Below, in pieces: positions 52,932 through 63,265 of a stretch of DNA of 64,000 nucleotides (position 1 is its first letter; every line of letters starts with the position of its first letter). A program made the translations under genes and the position numbers. The stretch covers positions 46,472,309 to 46,536,308 of the forward strand of contig JACMZG010001870.1 in the NCBI GenBank assembly GCA_018340805.1. The letters run 5' to 3'. The notes under the pieces are model-generated. The model saw nothing but the letters and a program-made list of their open reading frames with translations, did no database searches and was not told where the DNA came from. Origin of the DNA: Microvelia longipes. Lineage: Eukaryota > Arthropoda > Insecta > Hemiptera > Veliidae.

Positions 52932-53335
52932 CAGTCTATCGTTTAGTTTAAAAATCTTGACAGGTCAGTTTAGACACCACTGATTCTTAAGAAAAAAATC
53001 CCTGCAAGGAGGGAGCGAGAAAAACTATGTAAACAAATCAGGCTATTTTACCCGTATTTTCTTGGCGATGTTTTGTTTTACTTTTCTTTTGTGTAGTTTT
53101 ATTTTAAAATATCATTTTAAGATTTTTTTGAAAGTAGTTTTCAAAAGGATGTAATGAAAAGAAGAACCACAAACAAAGTGAACGATTGGCGGGAAGAAGG
53201 TTTTTTCCCTACAGCGGTTATTGTGGTTGGGATTTTTTTCTTATTTTTAAGAGAGAGATTGGCAGCGGCTTCTCTGATTGGTCAATCCCCAAAATACATA
53301 TGACCTTGGGGATTTTCAAACTAAACGATAGACTG
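52932..53335 (+). mobile_element. TA-flanked MITE, copy E
   Basis: Same orientation as copy A and nearly full identity by eye. Flanked by TA (52930-52931, 53336-53337). Ends CAGTCTATCGTTTAGTTT and AACTAAACGATAGACTG. The length is 404 bp. Confidence 0.85.
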
Positions 53336-53444
53336 TATGTACTGCTTCAAACCAAACTTTTCTGAAAATCTACCCTAATTTTTTAAGGAAAAGCATCTAC
53401 TCTAGATAGGTAGACACCTATCTAGAGTAGAGCCTTTTATATGA

Positions 53445-53885
53445 ATGCTGTCGCTCAAAATATAAGAAAGTCGCACAAATTCCTGTTTTCTTGCAATAAG
53501 TGGGTCCCTGTAGGTCGTGTGCAAAACATGAAGAGAACAATTTTTTAAAGCTCATAAAATTTCCTTTAAGACAACTTTTTATTAGTCAAAACTGGACAAC
53601 TACAACTACAGTTATGATAAGTGTTACAAAGCACACAAAAGGCCAATATTTTTCCAAAGAAATTCGCTGACTTTACATAAACTAACAATTTTTTTGGTGT
53701 TTTTAAAAAAGGGCCATAATTTCGGTTGTAGTTACCCGATTTTGATGATTGAACATTCGCGTAATTGGACATTTTATCATCTTTAAAAAATGTTTGATTC
53801 ATGTTTTGCTCACGACCCACAGGGAACCACTTATTTAAAGAAAACTGAAATTTGTGCGATTTTATAAAATTTTGAGTGCAATTAT
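53445..53885. mobile_element. foldback element, full copy
   Basis: The arms begin AAGTCGCACAAATTCCTGTT at the left, with the complement ending 'aaatttgtgcgattttata' at the right, about 110 bp each. A second, partial copy opens the window (1-175). The 84-residue minus-strand frame within is not a gene. Confidence 0.7.
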
Positions 53886-53999
53886 ATGAAGGATAGGCAG
53901 ACTATGTTTTTTCTTTATAATTTAAGATATATTTTCAAAAAAATTGGTTTGAAGTAGAACAAAATGTCACATTTTTTCAGGTCTGGCTCTTGGACGTTA

Positions 54000-54007
54000 A
54001 ATATATA

Positions 54008-54099
<92 letters not shown>

Positions 54100-54116
54100 T
54101 ATATAATATATATTAC
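54000..54116. repeat. (TA)n microsatellite, interrupted
   Basis: TA run with ATATTATATA-type breaks. Confidence 0.95.
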
Positions 54117-54787
54117 AGATAGGTGAGGAAAAAAGTAAAAAATATTTATTAATAAAAACACGATAGAAAAAAAATTGTGATGTAAAAAGAAAAAATAAAC
54201 ATCGTCAAACCACGAAAGGACTATTTCACATGTTTTCTATCGATATGAAGATAGTTTTTTATTTCTATTACTTATATGCGTGTTTCTATTTATTTAACCA
54301 CTTATTTATCCTATTTTTTTATTGTCGTTTAATCTTAAATGTTTCTTTACTAGTAGTTATTTATTTAGGGTTCTATAATAGAAATTATTATAAATAATAT
54401 AATATATCATATAAGAAATAGTATATTATTCTACAAGGCAGCAAAATGGAATTTTGCAGACGAGTTTTATCGGGGGCACGGCAGTGCCCAAGTCTTGCAT
54501 TAAAAGGTACAAGTTTTATATCCAAGGCTTGCACTGACGACACCCTTTTCCCGAAGCAATGCGGAGCATTTTCTACCCCCTTGTATCTTTTGACTGGATA
54601 AACCTAGAATCTTTCAATTTGACTGACGCAAAGATCATATCAAAACAATATTACTTGTGAAATTTCAATTCTTTATCTATTATAGAACACGAGAAATTTC
54701 GCTTTGAAAATGACTAATTTCGACCCTGACTGACTGACTGACTCACTCATCATAATTCTAAGGCACTTCTAATAATCGTAGAAACTT
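54117..54787. other. no feature recognised
   Basis: AT-rich. A short (TGAC)n run is at 54727-54745. No gene. Confidence 0.4.
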
Positions 54788-54855
54788 GAAGTGGAATTAC
54801 ATTGTGTTTATACGATCCTGTGATCCTTCTATATAGTATTATTCTAAGCAGGTAG
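54788..54855 (+). repeat. solo end of the 47134-47581 element family
   Basis: 'agtggaattacattgtgttt' and 'gatccttctatatagtatta' match 47525-47581. Confidence 0.65.
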
Positions 54856-54921
54856 ACATCTAAGTTGCCATGCTGTCAGCTGTCAACCTGTTCATTTACA
54901 AAAAGTCATGTGTGTCACTTT

Positions 54922-55170
54922 CTACACGGCCACTCGCCCAACTGGACGCCGGATGATGCCGGATGCCGTCTCAACTTCCGCTACTCTTACGCGTCCGTCT
55001 TTTCCTTGTAGCAGCTTGACGACTCTTCCTCTGGTCCAAGTGTTCCGGGCCGTGTTTGGTTCTACAACGACGACTAGATCGTCGATTTTGACTGCTGCTT
55101 CCTTCTTTCCCATTAGACAAATTGTCATGCGTCTCACTTTCCATATCAAAACTGAATGCAAAATTAACAA
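54922..55170 (-). pseudogene. BEL/Pao LTR-retrotransposon integrase C-terminal fragment
   Basis: An 82-residue minus-strand frame containing KIDDLVVVVEPNTARNTW, TRGRVVKLLQGKDGRVRVAE and IIRRPVGRVAV then stop. This matches the small beta-rich domain (DUF5641 type) that ends BEL/Pao polyproteins. Only the last part is present; the upstream integrase core is absent, replaced after about 55190 by unrelated sequence and the MITE at 55228. Confidence 0.75.
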
Positions 55171-55218
55171 ACATACAAATGATTTATAAATTAATTAGGT
55201 TTAACAAATTTTATTCGG

Positions 55219-55227
55219 CTACAGCCG
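55219..55227. repeat. 9-bp target duplication, left copy
   Basis: CTACAGCCG, repeated at 55812-55820. Confidence 0.7.
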
Positions 55228-55811
55228 GATCCTATACGTTGCCTCCAAAACTCGTTGTCTCCAAAGATCACTAGTTCCAACGAGTCAGAAAAGTACATAA
55301 GTTCCAATTGGAGATAACGAAATAATGTGACATAAGATTTAAGATGTGACGTAAGATTTTGCATTCAAAAGTTTAATCTAGAAGCATATTTTTAATGACA
55401 AAAAAAGTTTACTAGATCCAAAATAATAAAACAAATATTTTGGAACTAATGAACTTTGGTGACAACGGTCTTTGGAAGCAACGAAGCAAAAAGTCACGTG
55501 GGTGACTAAAACCATTGATGGGTCGTCTCTTTTTGGAACTAACGGGAAGACTAGGCAAAAGCTTTGGATCTATCGAATCAGTTCGTTGCCTCCAAAATGC
55601 ATTAGATCCAAAAAATTATTGTTAACGTAGTAATTAATGTTTAATGTCATACATATTCGTAAGTTCCAAAAATTATATTAAAATAATTGTGTCTAACGAA
55701 TTTTGGAGACAACGAACCTTGGGGACTGTCAACTTTAGAGGCAATGGGATTTTTGTGTTGGAACTAACGAACTTTGGAGACAGTGAACTTTGGAGACAAC
55801 GAAAATGCACC
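55228..55811. mobile_element. Mutator-like MITE packed with about 14-bp motifs
   Basis: A 584-bp unit between 9-bp duplications. The ends GATCCTATACGTTGCCTCC and GGAGACAACGAAAATGCACC are loose inverted repeats. Inside, at least 15 variants of ACGAACTTTGGAGACAACGA occur on both strands. Three alternating cores are seen: GGAGACAAC, GGAACTAAC and GGATCTATC. Left-end motifs point one way and right-end motifs the other. Such arrays fit multiple transposase-binding sites. The 9-bp duplication suggests the Mutator superfamily, by inference. The frames at 55644-55910 are motif artefacts. Confidence 0.6.
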
Positions 55812-55820
55812 CTACAGCCG
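55812..55820. repeat. 9-bp target duplication, right copy
   Basis: CTACAGCCG; removing the element restores the near-palindrome TCGGCTACAGCCGAGG. Confidence 0.7.
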
Positions 55821-56985
55821 AGGCTCCCCTTTTGGGGGGAAGAGTTACTTACAAACTTAGCATGCAATACTTTTCCAATAAATATCTTCATAACGCAAAA
55901 ACAATTCTAAATACTTCTTAAACTATAAAATAATTCATAGCATACATAAAATAACTAAATAAGATTTATAACGTAACTAAATTTTCATGCATATAATTCA
56001 ATTATTATATTTATATTATTGCTTATATTATCATACAAGCAATTTAATGAACCAAGCGAGTTTTGTTTTAATTACTATTTTATATTTTTTACACATTTCT
56101 TATATGAGTTCCTGATGCTACGCATTACTCGTTATAAGTTAGTGTACCTTCAAGAACTTATAATAATTAAATAATTAATTGAAATAACTTTATGATTAAA
56201 GTTATTTATATTCTATAAGATCTACCACCGAGTATACAACTTGTTTCATGTAGTACTTTGATCAAATGTTCTTATCTTTAACGTTATTATTTATAACAAT
56301 TTACAATAGTAGTTGTAATACTCAATAAAAAGAAGACAATTTGGAATAATAAAATACAAAGATCCAATAAAATTTAGAAAGAAGTATTTTAAATTCAAAA
56401 TAAAATAAGAAATAATTTATATTAGACACTATAAAGTAAATATTTAATAACTTTTTGATAAAAAACGTAGAATTAGAAAAAAGTAAAATAAAATGAATAC
56501 ATTTCTTCATAAACAAACCGCAAATAGATTAAACCCGCATGATTTTAAACCTGGGTTAAATCTCTAAATATCATGTTTTCTAGAATTTATTTTTTGTGTT
56601 TTATTTTATTGGCAACACTGATAATTTAAGGTGAGTTTTAATTCGGATCGTGTTTTCGAACATTTATATGATTAATATTTACGTGTTCATTTAAAAGTTG
56701 TGTATTAAATCCTGTGAAATGATTGTAACAATCGTTTAGTTAAAGATAAATAGGAACTATAGTAAAGGTAAATAACATGTTTTTTTTTGTGTTGATAAAT
56801 ATATAGACGAAAGTTTATTGCCTTAAATATCACTTAAAATTACGATTACTATGATCATATTAAAAACTTTAGGTTAATTATTCTTACATTATCAAGAAAA
56901 ATAAATATATGAAGGGAAAAAACTCTTATCATTTGCCAAAAATATAAAAAGTTGAGTAGTTCAGACAAAAAATAAGAGTTTAATT
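55821..56985. other. AT-rich, no gene recognised
   Basis: 'attggcaacactgataa' followed by AAG|GTGAGT at 56610-56635 looks like a donor but has no supporting exon. Confidence 0.35.
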
Positions 56986-57285
56986 AGCCGCTCGTTTTAA
57001 GTAATTTAAACAAACCTATTATTTAAAGAATCACTTAAACTTCTATTGAATGTGACAAAATATATTTCTTACACAAATTATAAACATTTCACACTAAAAA
57101 GTAAAAAGCAACAACGTGTTGTTAACGTATTAATAACAGTAATGTCGAGTGCCTTAAATAGTTTGTTTACATTTATGAGGGTAAAACAAAATGGCTGCCC
57201 TCATAGGAAATTTGAGCAAACTCCCTAGTGGACAAAATGCCATGTCTCACAGAAATCATGTTTTACTTGGTTTACTTTACCCTCC
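56985..57285 (+). repeat. dispersed repeat, copy 1 (copy 2 at 62960-63265)
   Basis: Shared text: 'gtttaattagccg', 'tcgttttaagtaatttaaac', 'gagggtaaaaca' and 'cagaaatcat'. About 300 bp, diverged. It contains 'aaaatggctgccctcat', which gives short frames that I do not call genes. Confidence 0.7.
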
Positions 57286-57329
57286 ACATGGTTTTGACCA
57301 TAGAGATATATACTAAAGGGGTATAGCCT

Positions 57330-57587
57330 ATCTCAATACATTGGAAGCCTTTAACATCATTTTGAGGCTCTCAGGGGATCTGTGTAACCTCATTGAACCT
57401 TCCTTTAAGATTGAGTTAAGGTTACAATAAATCATTTGATTTTGGCTTCCCGCACATTAATTGTGTTTGGATTTGTATTTTTAACGTTCTACTATATAAG
57501 TTATTGTAGGAATGATGTACTGATTATTTAATTATATTTATAAGCGAAGGTGGTCAGGTTACTTTTTTTATGTTTCAAAATTTATCC
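57330..57587 (+). repeat. dispersed repeat, copy inverted at 7850-8105
   Basis: See 7850-8105. Together with 56985-57285 it may be one longer repeat, interrupted by the foldback that starts at 57588. Confidence 0.7.
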
Positions 57588-58074
57588 TATAAGGCGCGGT
57601 CGAATATCCACGGCCTTCTAGAACGTTAGATCACCAACAAACTTTTTTTTTCCAAAATTTTCTATAATTAGCCAGATTTTTGATAAATGAAGCCTATTTC
57701 CGTAATCTGCACGCTCTTTTGGTTAATCTCAAAGAGTATTTACATTCACTTAACGATTTATTTTTAATCTAACTTGGTACATACATAACTACTGTTAGAC
57801 GTCAATGTTAACAAATATGACATGTCAAAATATAACACAAAATATGGACGTCTAACAGTAGTGATGTATGTACCAAGTTAGATTAAAAATAAATCGTTGA
57901 GTGAATGTAAATACTCTTTGAGATTAACCATAAGAGCGTGCAGATTACGGAAATAGGCTTTATTTATCACAAATCCAAATTCACAAAATGAAAATTTTGA
58001 AAAAAAAGTTATATAAAAAGTTTGTTGGTGATCCAACGTTCTAGAAGGCCGTGGATATTTGACCGCGCCTTATA
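57588..58074. mobile_element. foldback with arms of about 230 bp
   Basis: Begins TATAAGGCGCGGTCGAATAT and ends ATATTTGACCGCGCCTTATA. The arms pair almost throughout ('ccacggccttctagaacgtt', 'aagagtatttacattcact', 'tctaacttggtacatacat') around a 40-bp loop near 57815-57850. It has no coding capacity. Confidence 0.85.
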
Positions 58075-58277
58075 GAGCCCCTCTTGTAATAATATCTCTA
58101 TGGTACGCACAGTGTATGCAACTGTATTTAGATAGCATACTTAATACGATCCGCGGATTTAGAATACTGTGTGAACGTACTAATTAAAATAGCAGATCTA
58201 GCGACTACGTTGTATACTTAAACTGGGATGAAGATATGGTAAGAAAAGCAGTGATGCCATTTTGTTTCTACAATATT

Positions 58278-58454
58278 TATAGTACGACACACGGCTAAAA
58301 TCAGTTGACAGCGTGGAAAAAAAAGCGAGGGAGCCAATGAGAATATTCCTGAATGTTAAACCACGCTCTCAATTTCAAATCAGACCAATCTTAATGGTCC
58401 TTCAACACTATTTTCCCACGCTGTCAGCTGATTTTAGCCGTGTATAGTACTATA
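58278..58454. mobile_element. MITE of the ACACGGCTAAAATCAG family
   Basis: Begins TATAGTACGACACACGGCTA; the right end is AGCCGTGTATAGTACTATA. The length is 177 bp. The interior has 'gagccaatgagaatattcc' and 'ggttaaaccacgc'-like text shared with 60517-60633. Confidence 0.8.
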
Positions 58455-58559
58455 AGAAAAATGCTATATTTTTCTAGCTTAGACATGGCAATTTATGATT
58501 AAAAAACAAATAATTCTGGCGCGGTGGTCCGCATGTCGGGCGAATTTCCTATGGAATAT

Positions 58560-58675
58560 TTGATTTCGTTTCTAAACTTGGCGGTGCACATTATTATTTC
58601 GTTTCTAAACTTGGCGGTGCACATTATTATTTCGTTTCTAAACTTGGCGTGCACGTTTCTAAACTTGGCGGTGCA
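58560..58675. repeat. 32-bp tandem repeat, 3-4 units
   Basis: The unit is based on TTTCTAAACTTGGCGGTGCA plus CATTATTATTTCG. The last unit is shortened. The 159-residue plus-strand frame crossing it (58524-59003) is a composite of repeats. Confidence 0.85.
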
Positions 58676-58939
58676 ATTATTATTTGCACTATTTTCATGC
58701 TCAGTTGGTTCCTTTAAAATTCTTAGCGCATTTCCTTTGAAAAATACTGAAAACATCGGGTATTTCGGAATTTTTCTTCATCACATCGGATTCGCTACGC
58801 TCATACTCCCTGCTTCAGACTCACTTCACTCATCAACAGAATATTCAATTCGCCAAATTTATACTGCAACATGTCTTATGACTCGCTTCGCTCATCCTCA
58901 AATGGTATATGCATCTGTTTCATTCTCAACGGTCACCCA

Positions 58940-59512
58940 TTCAGCACTGACCACGCTGTATGCTCAATGCTGCTTAACTTTTATGATCCAACAAAAATCA
59001 TAGATAAACTTGTTGTATTGAATCGAAACTTAGAGTACTGATTTATTACGTAAAGTTATATATTATTACTAAATTTCTACTCCATTGGATTGTTCTCCAA
59101 TTTTGTATTTTTTTAAAAACGTACACAAGTTATTTGATAAAAATTGAACTAATGCTGATAATGATGTGAACTTGGCACATATGTTAGACTTATACATGGT
59201 TACATTCGTGCTCAATAGGATCGCATCATTTTTCCGCGTTATATGATTTTCAAAATTTTTGCTAAGTCAGGTTTGTGGGATATAAAATATTTTCCGAATA
59301 TTTTAGTAGTGAAATTTCAACTCTCTAGCATAAATACACTGTGCGCTACGATGATAACAGACACACACACTCACACACACATACAGACAGACAACTTTGT
59401 GAAAACTACTTAGGAGGCCTTGAAAAAATTTGAAACGGATAATTCCGGTGACATCCCGGTTTCGGAGTTTTGTGCCAACCCAATAATTTTTATAAATGAG
59501 GAAAAGAAAAAA
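58940..59512 (+). repeat. dispersed repeat family 'cctcctgagtgg', longest copy
   Basis: Runs from 'gaccacgctgtatgctcaat' to 'aatgaggaaaagaaaaaatg'. It contains ACAC microsatellite 'cacacacactcacacacaca' near 59365 and 'caactttgtgaaaactact'. Compare 17735-18245; the complement matches 12388 and 60358. A shorter piece is at 38375-38425. Confidence 0.7.
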
Positions 59513-59739
59513 TGTTTTACAAGTAGCGCTTGATAATTAAGTAACTGCTAAAGTTATAAAACATAAACCTAAACTCAAAGGTTTAGATAAGCATAAAGCA
59601 AGGTAAGTTATAAAGCATAAACTTAAGTTATAAAGCATTCGCCCGTCATACGGACCACCGTCATGCGGACCACCCTGCCAGACTTTTTTGATGTGTAATG
59701 TCAGACGTCACAGAACCAGATTTAATCTGATTAAATCCT

Positions 59740-59960
59740 ATATAATAATAATAATAATAATAATAATATAAAATAATAATAAATCGTTTATTTATATATA
59801 AATACCTGTTTACAAAGGTTAAATTACAAATTATAAATAAATAAAATAATATATATTGACCATTTGTGTCGCTTAAGCTCAAGGCTTGTGCGCGACACGA
59901 ATACTGGTTTATATAATCTAAACAATGATTCGATAAACGAATTTGGTTTGCATCTCTCAC
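59740..59960 (-). mobile_element. possible LINE 3' tail with (ATT)n
   Basis: On the minus strand a short frame (TKFVYRIIV-like) is followed by an A/T-rich 3' UTR and (ATT)n, seen as AATAATAATAATAATAATAA at 59745-59766. This is the same layout as the LINE end at 15070. There is no recognisable RT motif, so support is weak. Confidence 0.3.
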
Positions 59961-60357
59961 TGGTTAACGTCTCGATTATGGTTATCGCTAACAATTATTT
60001 TTAATTATTTTAATTAAAATTTTTAAGCTTAGTTATGAATCTAGCTCTTTAAACCATTAATGAAATTTCCAAAGAAAACTTTGCGAAATCGGATGCTAAA
60101 ATAATAATTATTATACGCCTTGATTATTTTACTGGTGTTTTGATGTTGAAAAGAATGTATAATTAAATTAAATATTATTATTTCTTCAATTAGTCTTCAT
60201 TATCTAGTTCAGTGTCCAATAAAGAAATCAAAATTAAATTAAATAAGTTACTTTTTGTTTAGCTCATGCTTTTTAAATTTTGAATTTAATCTAAATTCTT
60301 TTTGAGTTTAAGGTTATAACTATTATTATATAATTTTATTAAAATTTATGATCAAGT

Positions 60358-60510
60358 TTTTACTTTTCCTCATTTATACTGTAGGTATTTAGGAAAAGTA
60401 TTGTGTTTGCAAAAAAATCTGAACCAGGATGAAACTGGAATAATCCGTTTCAGGTTAAAGGCCTCCTGAGTGGTTTTTACAAAGTTGTCTGCCTGTATGT
60501 GTGTGCGTGT
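60358..60510 (-). repeat. dispersed repeat family 'cctcctgagtgg', copy fused to a MITE end
   Basis: 'acttttcctcatttatac', 'aaggcctcctgagtgg' and 'gtctgcctgtatgtgtgtgc' match 12388. It passes directly into the MITE fragment at 60517. Confidence 0.7.
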
Positions 60511-60516
60511 GTGTAT

Positions 60517-60633
60517 GAGGTTATTCCTGGATGTTAAACCACGCCCTCAATTTCAAATCAGGCCAACCTTATTGGTTCCTCAACACTATTTTCCCACGCT
60601 GTCAACTGATTTTAGCCGTGCGTCGTGCTATAG
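60517..60633 (-). mobile_element. half copy of the ACACGGCTAAAATCAG MITE
   Basis: Contains 'ttcctggatgttaaaccacg' and the right end ACTGATTTTAGCCGTGCG then TCGTGCTATA. The left end is missing. The 67-residue frame here is not a gene. Confidence 0.7.
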
Positions 60634-61565
60634 TTATTTACTCGTAGAAACAGTTTTAGCGAAAGCGTCATGAAAATGAGGCTTATGAGGTTGTTCTAAT
60701 GACGGAAGTTGAGGGGGGAAAGAGTATCAATTCCGTTGGGCTTCCTGATAGCAAAAATATATGTTCTTACATATATTATGGTTTTTATACGTACATTTTT
60801 TTACGTAAGAAAACTTGGTGTCTTATTTTTTTTAATCATTAAAAAAATAGAAAAATCATGAATAAATCCTAGAGCTCCGTCTCTCCGTTAGCAAAACAAA
60901 CTAGCATTACCAACAGCGAATTAATGATTTGGCAAAATTTCTAGGTGGTGCTCGAAGGTGCTCTACATTGCCGGGGGTGGCAGAGGCTACATGCCCCACC
61001 CCGTTTCTTGCTTCAGTATTCGTATAGCTCTCCTACTATGACCATCTAGTCGAAGCTTTGCCACCAACTCCTGCCCCCCTCGCGTAAAAAGGTGGGGAAA
61101 AATCCGATATCCGGTCCGATCCTTCGACAAACCTAATTTTACCCTTGGCAGCTTTTTTCGTTTTTTAAGGCCCTTATTCCCCATTTAAAGGCTATAATAT
61201 AACTTAATTGTCCATATCCTTTAGAAACTTCAAATTTAATGACAAAAAAATTCTTAAAAAAGTTTAATGTGTCTTAACTAATTATAAATTTTATTAATTG
61301 ATCCATTAATTAATTACTGTGATTTTAAATAGTTATTGTCTTAAAGAAGTGGTCTATTTTACTTTTCATTTAAATTTTAAATTATTCTATAATTTGAAAA
61401 AGAAGTGAAACTTTAATTTGTTTTTTAAATCAATAACGAATCGATTCGTTCGTTTTAAAAGTTTGGTGTGTTGTTTGATAGTTTGAAGAATAAGAAGAAC
61501 GGAGCACAGGAGCCAACTAAGAAACGACATGTTCAGGTATCGGAGAAACATTCAATTTTAAGTAT
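60634..61565. other. unassigned; GC-richer open frame at 60987-61184 (minus)
   Basis: A 65-codon ATG-led frame on the minus strand is Lys/Arg-rich (KGLKKRKKLPRVKLGLSK) and clearly less AT-biased than its flanks. I find no family, no splice context and no upstream promoter. It could be a fragment of a retroelement. Confidence 0.25.
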
Positions 61566-61589
61566 CTGATGACCATATCTTACTAACTA

Positions 61590-62640
61590 AATACCTATCT
61601 TAAGCTTTGGTAGTAAGTTGAATAACTTATTACCAATACCTTAACATCACTTACGATATAGAACTAACTGATTAAATAACTTACTACCAATAACTACCAT
61701 CACTTACAATATAAAACTAACTGGTTAAATAACTTACTACCAATAACTACCATCACTTAAGATATAAAACTAACTAATTAAATAACTTACTACCAATAAC
61801 TATCATCTCTTACGATATAAAACTAACTAATTAAATAACATACTACCAATAACTATCATCTCTTCGATATAAAACTAACTAATTAAATAACTTCTACCAA
61901 TAACTATCATCTCTTACGATATAAAACTAACACTACCAATAACTATCATCTCTTACGATATAAAACTAACTAATTAAATAACTTACTACCAATAACTATC
62001 ATCTCTTACGATGTAAAACTAACTAATTAAATAACTTACTACCAATAACTATCATCACTTACGATATAAAACTAACTAATTAATAACTTACTACAATAAC
62101 TTCATCTCTTACTATAAAACTAACTAATTAAATAACTTACTACCATAACTATCATCTCTTCGATAAACTAACTGATTGAATAACTACTATTAATAACTAT
62201 CATCTCTTACGATATAAAACTAACTAATTAAATAACTTACTACCAATAACTATCATCTCTTACAATATAAAACTAACTGATTGAATAACATACTATTAAT
62301 AACTATCATCTCTTACGATGTAAAACTAACTAATTAAATAACTTACTACCAAAACTATCATCTCTTACGATAAAAACTAACTGATTAAAGAACATACTAC
62401 CAATAACTACCATCACTTACGATATAAAACTAACTAATTTAATAACTTACTACCAATAACTATCATCTCTTACGATATAAAACTAACTGATTAAATAACA
62501 TACTACAATACCATATAAAACTACTATTGGTTAATAATAAAACTACTAGTAGTTATTGGTAGTGTTATTTAATCAGTTAGTTTTTATCGTTAGTGATGGT
62601 AGTTATTGGTAATTTGTTATTTAAATCAGTTAGTTTTAAC
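61590..62640. repeat. 53-bp minisatellite, about 17 units, with an inverted tail
   Basis: The unit contains CTTACTACCAATAACTATCA then TCTCTTACGATATAAAAC and TAACTAATTAAATAA. Units vary in length. After about 62525 the motif appears in the opposite orientation ('tagttattggtag', 'aatcagttagttt'), so the array ends in an inversion. Confidence 0.9.
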
Positions 62641-62654
62641 ATCACTTACAATAT

Positions 62655-62925
62655 AAAACTACCCTATGTAATAACATAGGGTATGCCTAATTGGCATACC
62701 CTATGTAATAACAAAGGGTATGCCTAATTGGGATATCCTACTAGAGAAGGCATACCCTATGTAATAACATAGGCATACCCTACATTACATAGGGTATGCC
62801 TAATTGGCATACCCTATGTAATAACATAGGCATACCCTACATTACATAGGGTATGCCTAATTGGCATACCCTACTAGAGAAGACATACCCTATGTAATAA
62901 CATAGGGTATGCCTTCTCTAGTAAT
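62655..62925. repeat. cluster of short palindromes (cruciform-prone)
   Basis: Repeated CATAGGGTATGCC, TAATT, GGCATACCCTATG: 13-bp perfect arms around a 5-bp centre, in about four copies. They are joined by 'taataacataggcatacc' and by 'ctactagagaag' with its complement. No genes. Confidence 0.85.
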
Positions 62926-62959
62926 ATATCTATATGTACAAAGTTATGTAGAGCACACG

Positions 62960-63265
62960 AAAAAAATAGTTTAATTAGCCGTTCGTTTTAAGTAATTTAA
63001 ACAAACCTAGTATTTCATGATTCGCACTGAAACCTATATTGGATGCGACAAAACGTCTTACAAATCATTGACATTTTATACTAAAATGTACAAATAAATT
63101 CAATCAAAACAAAAATGGTCAGTATAGTTTGATAACATTTACGAGGGTAAAACAAGGGTTCCTATGAGGCTGCGCTCATTGGAAAATTTGAGCCAACTCT
63201 CTTGGCAAACATTTAAGGTCTGACAGAAATCATATTTGTTTCCCTACTTGGTTTATATATTACTT
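62960..63265 (+). repeat. dispersed repeat, copy 2 (copy 1 at 56985-57285)
   Basis: 'gtttaattagccgttcgttt', 'gtaatttaaacaaacct', 'gagggtaaaacaagg' and 'gacagaaatcata' are in the same order as copy 1. Confidence 0.7.

Noticed and set aside
58524..59003. 159-residue frame as a membrane protein
   Set aside because: It runs through a 32-bp tandem repeat and into a dispersed repeat found elsewhere in the window.
62655..62925. CRISPR-like array (short palindromic repeats)
   Set aside because: Spacers are not unique, repeats are irregular in length and there are no cas genes; this is eukaryotic satellite-type DNA.
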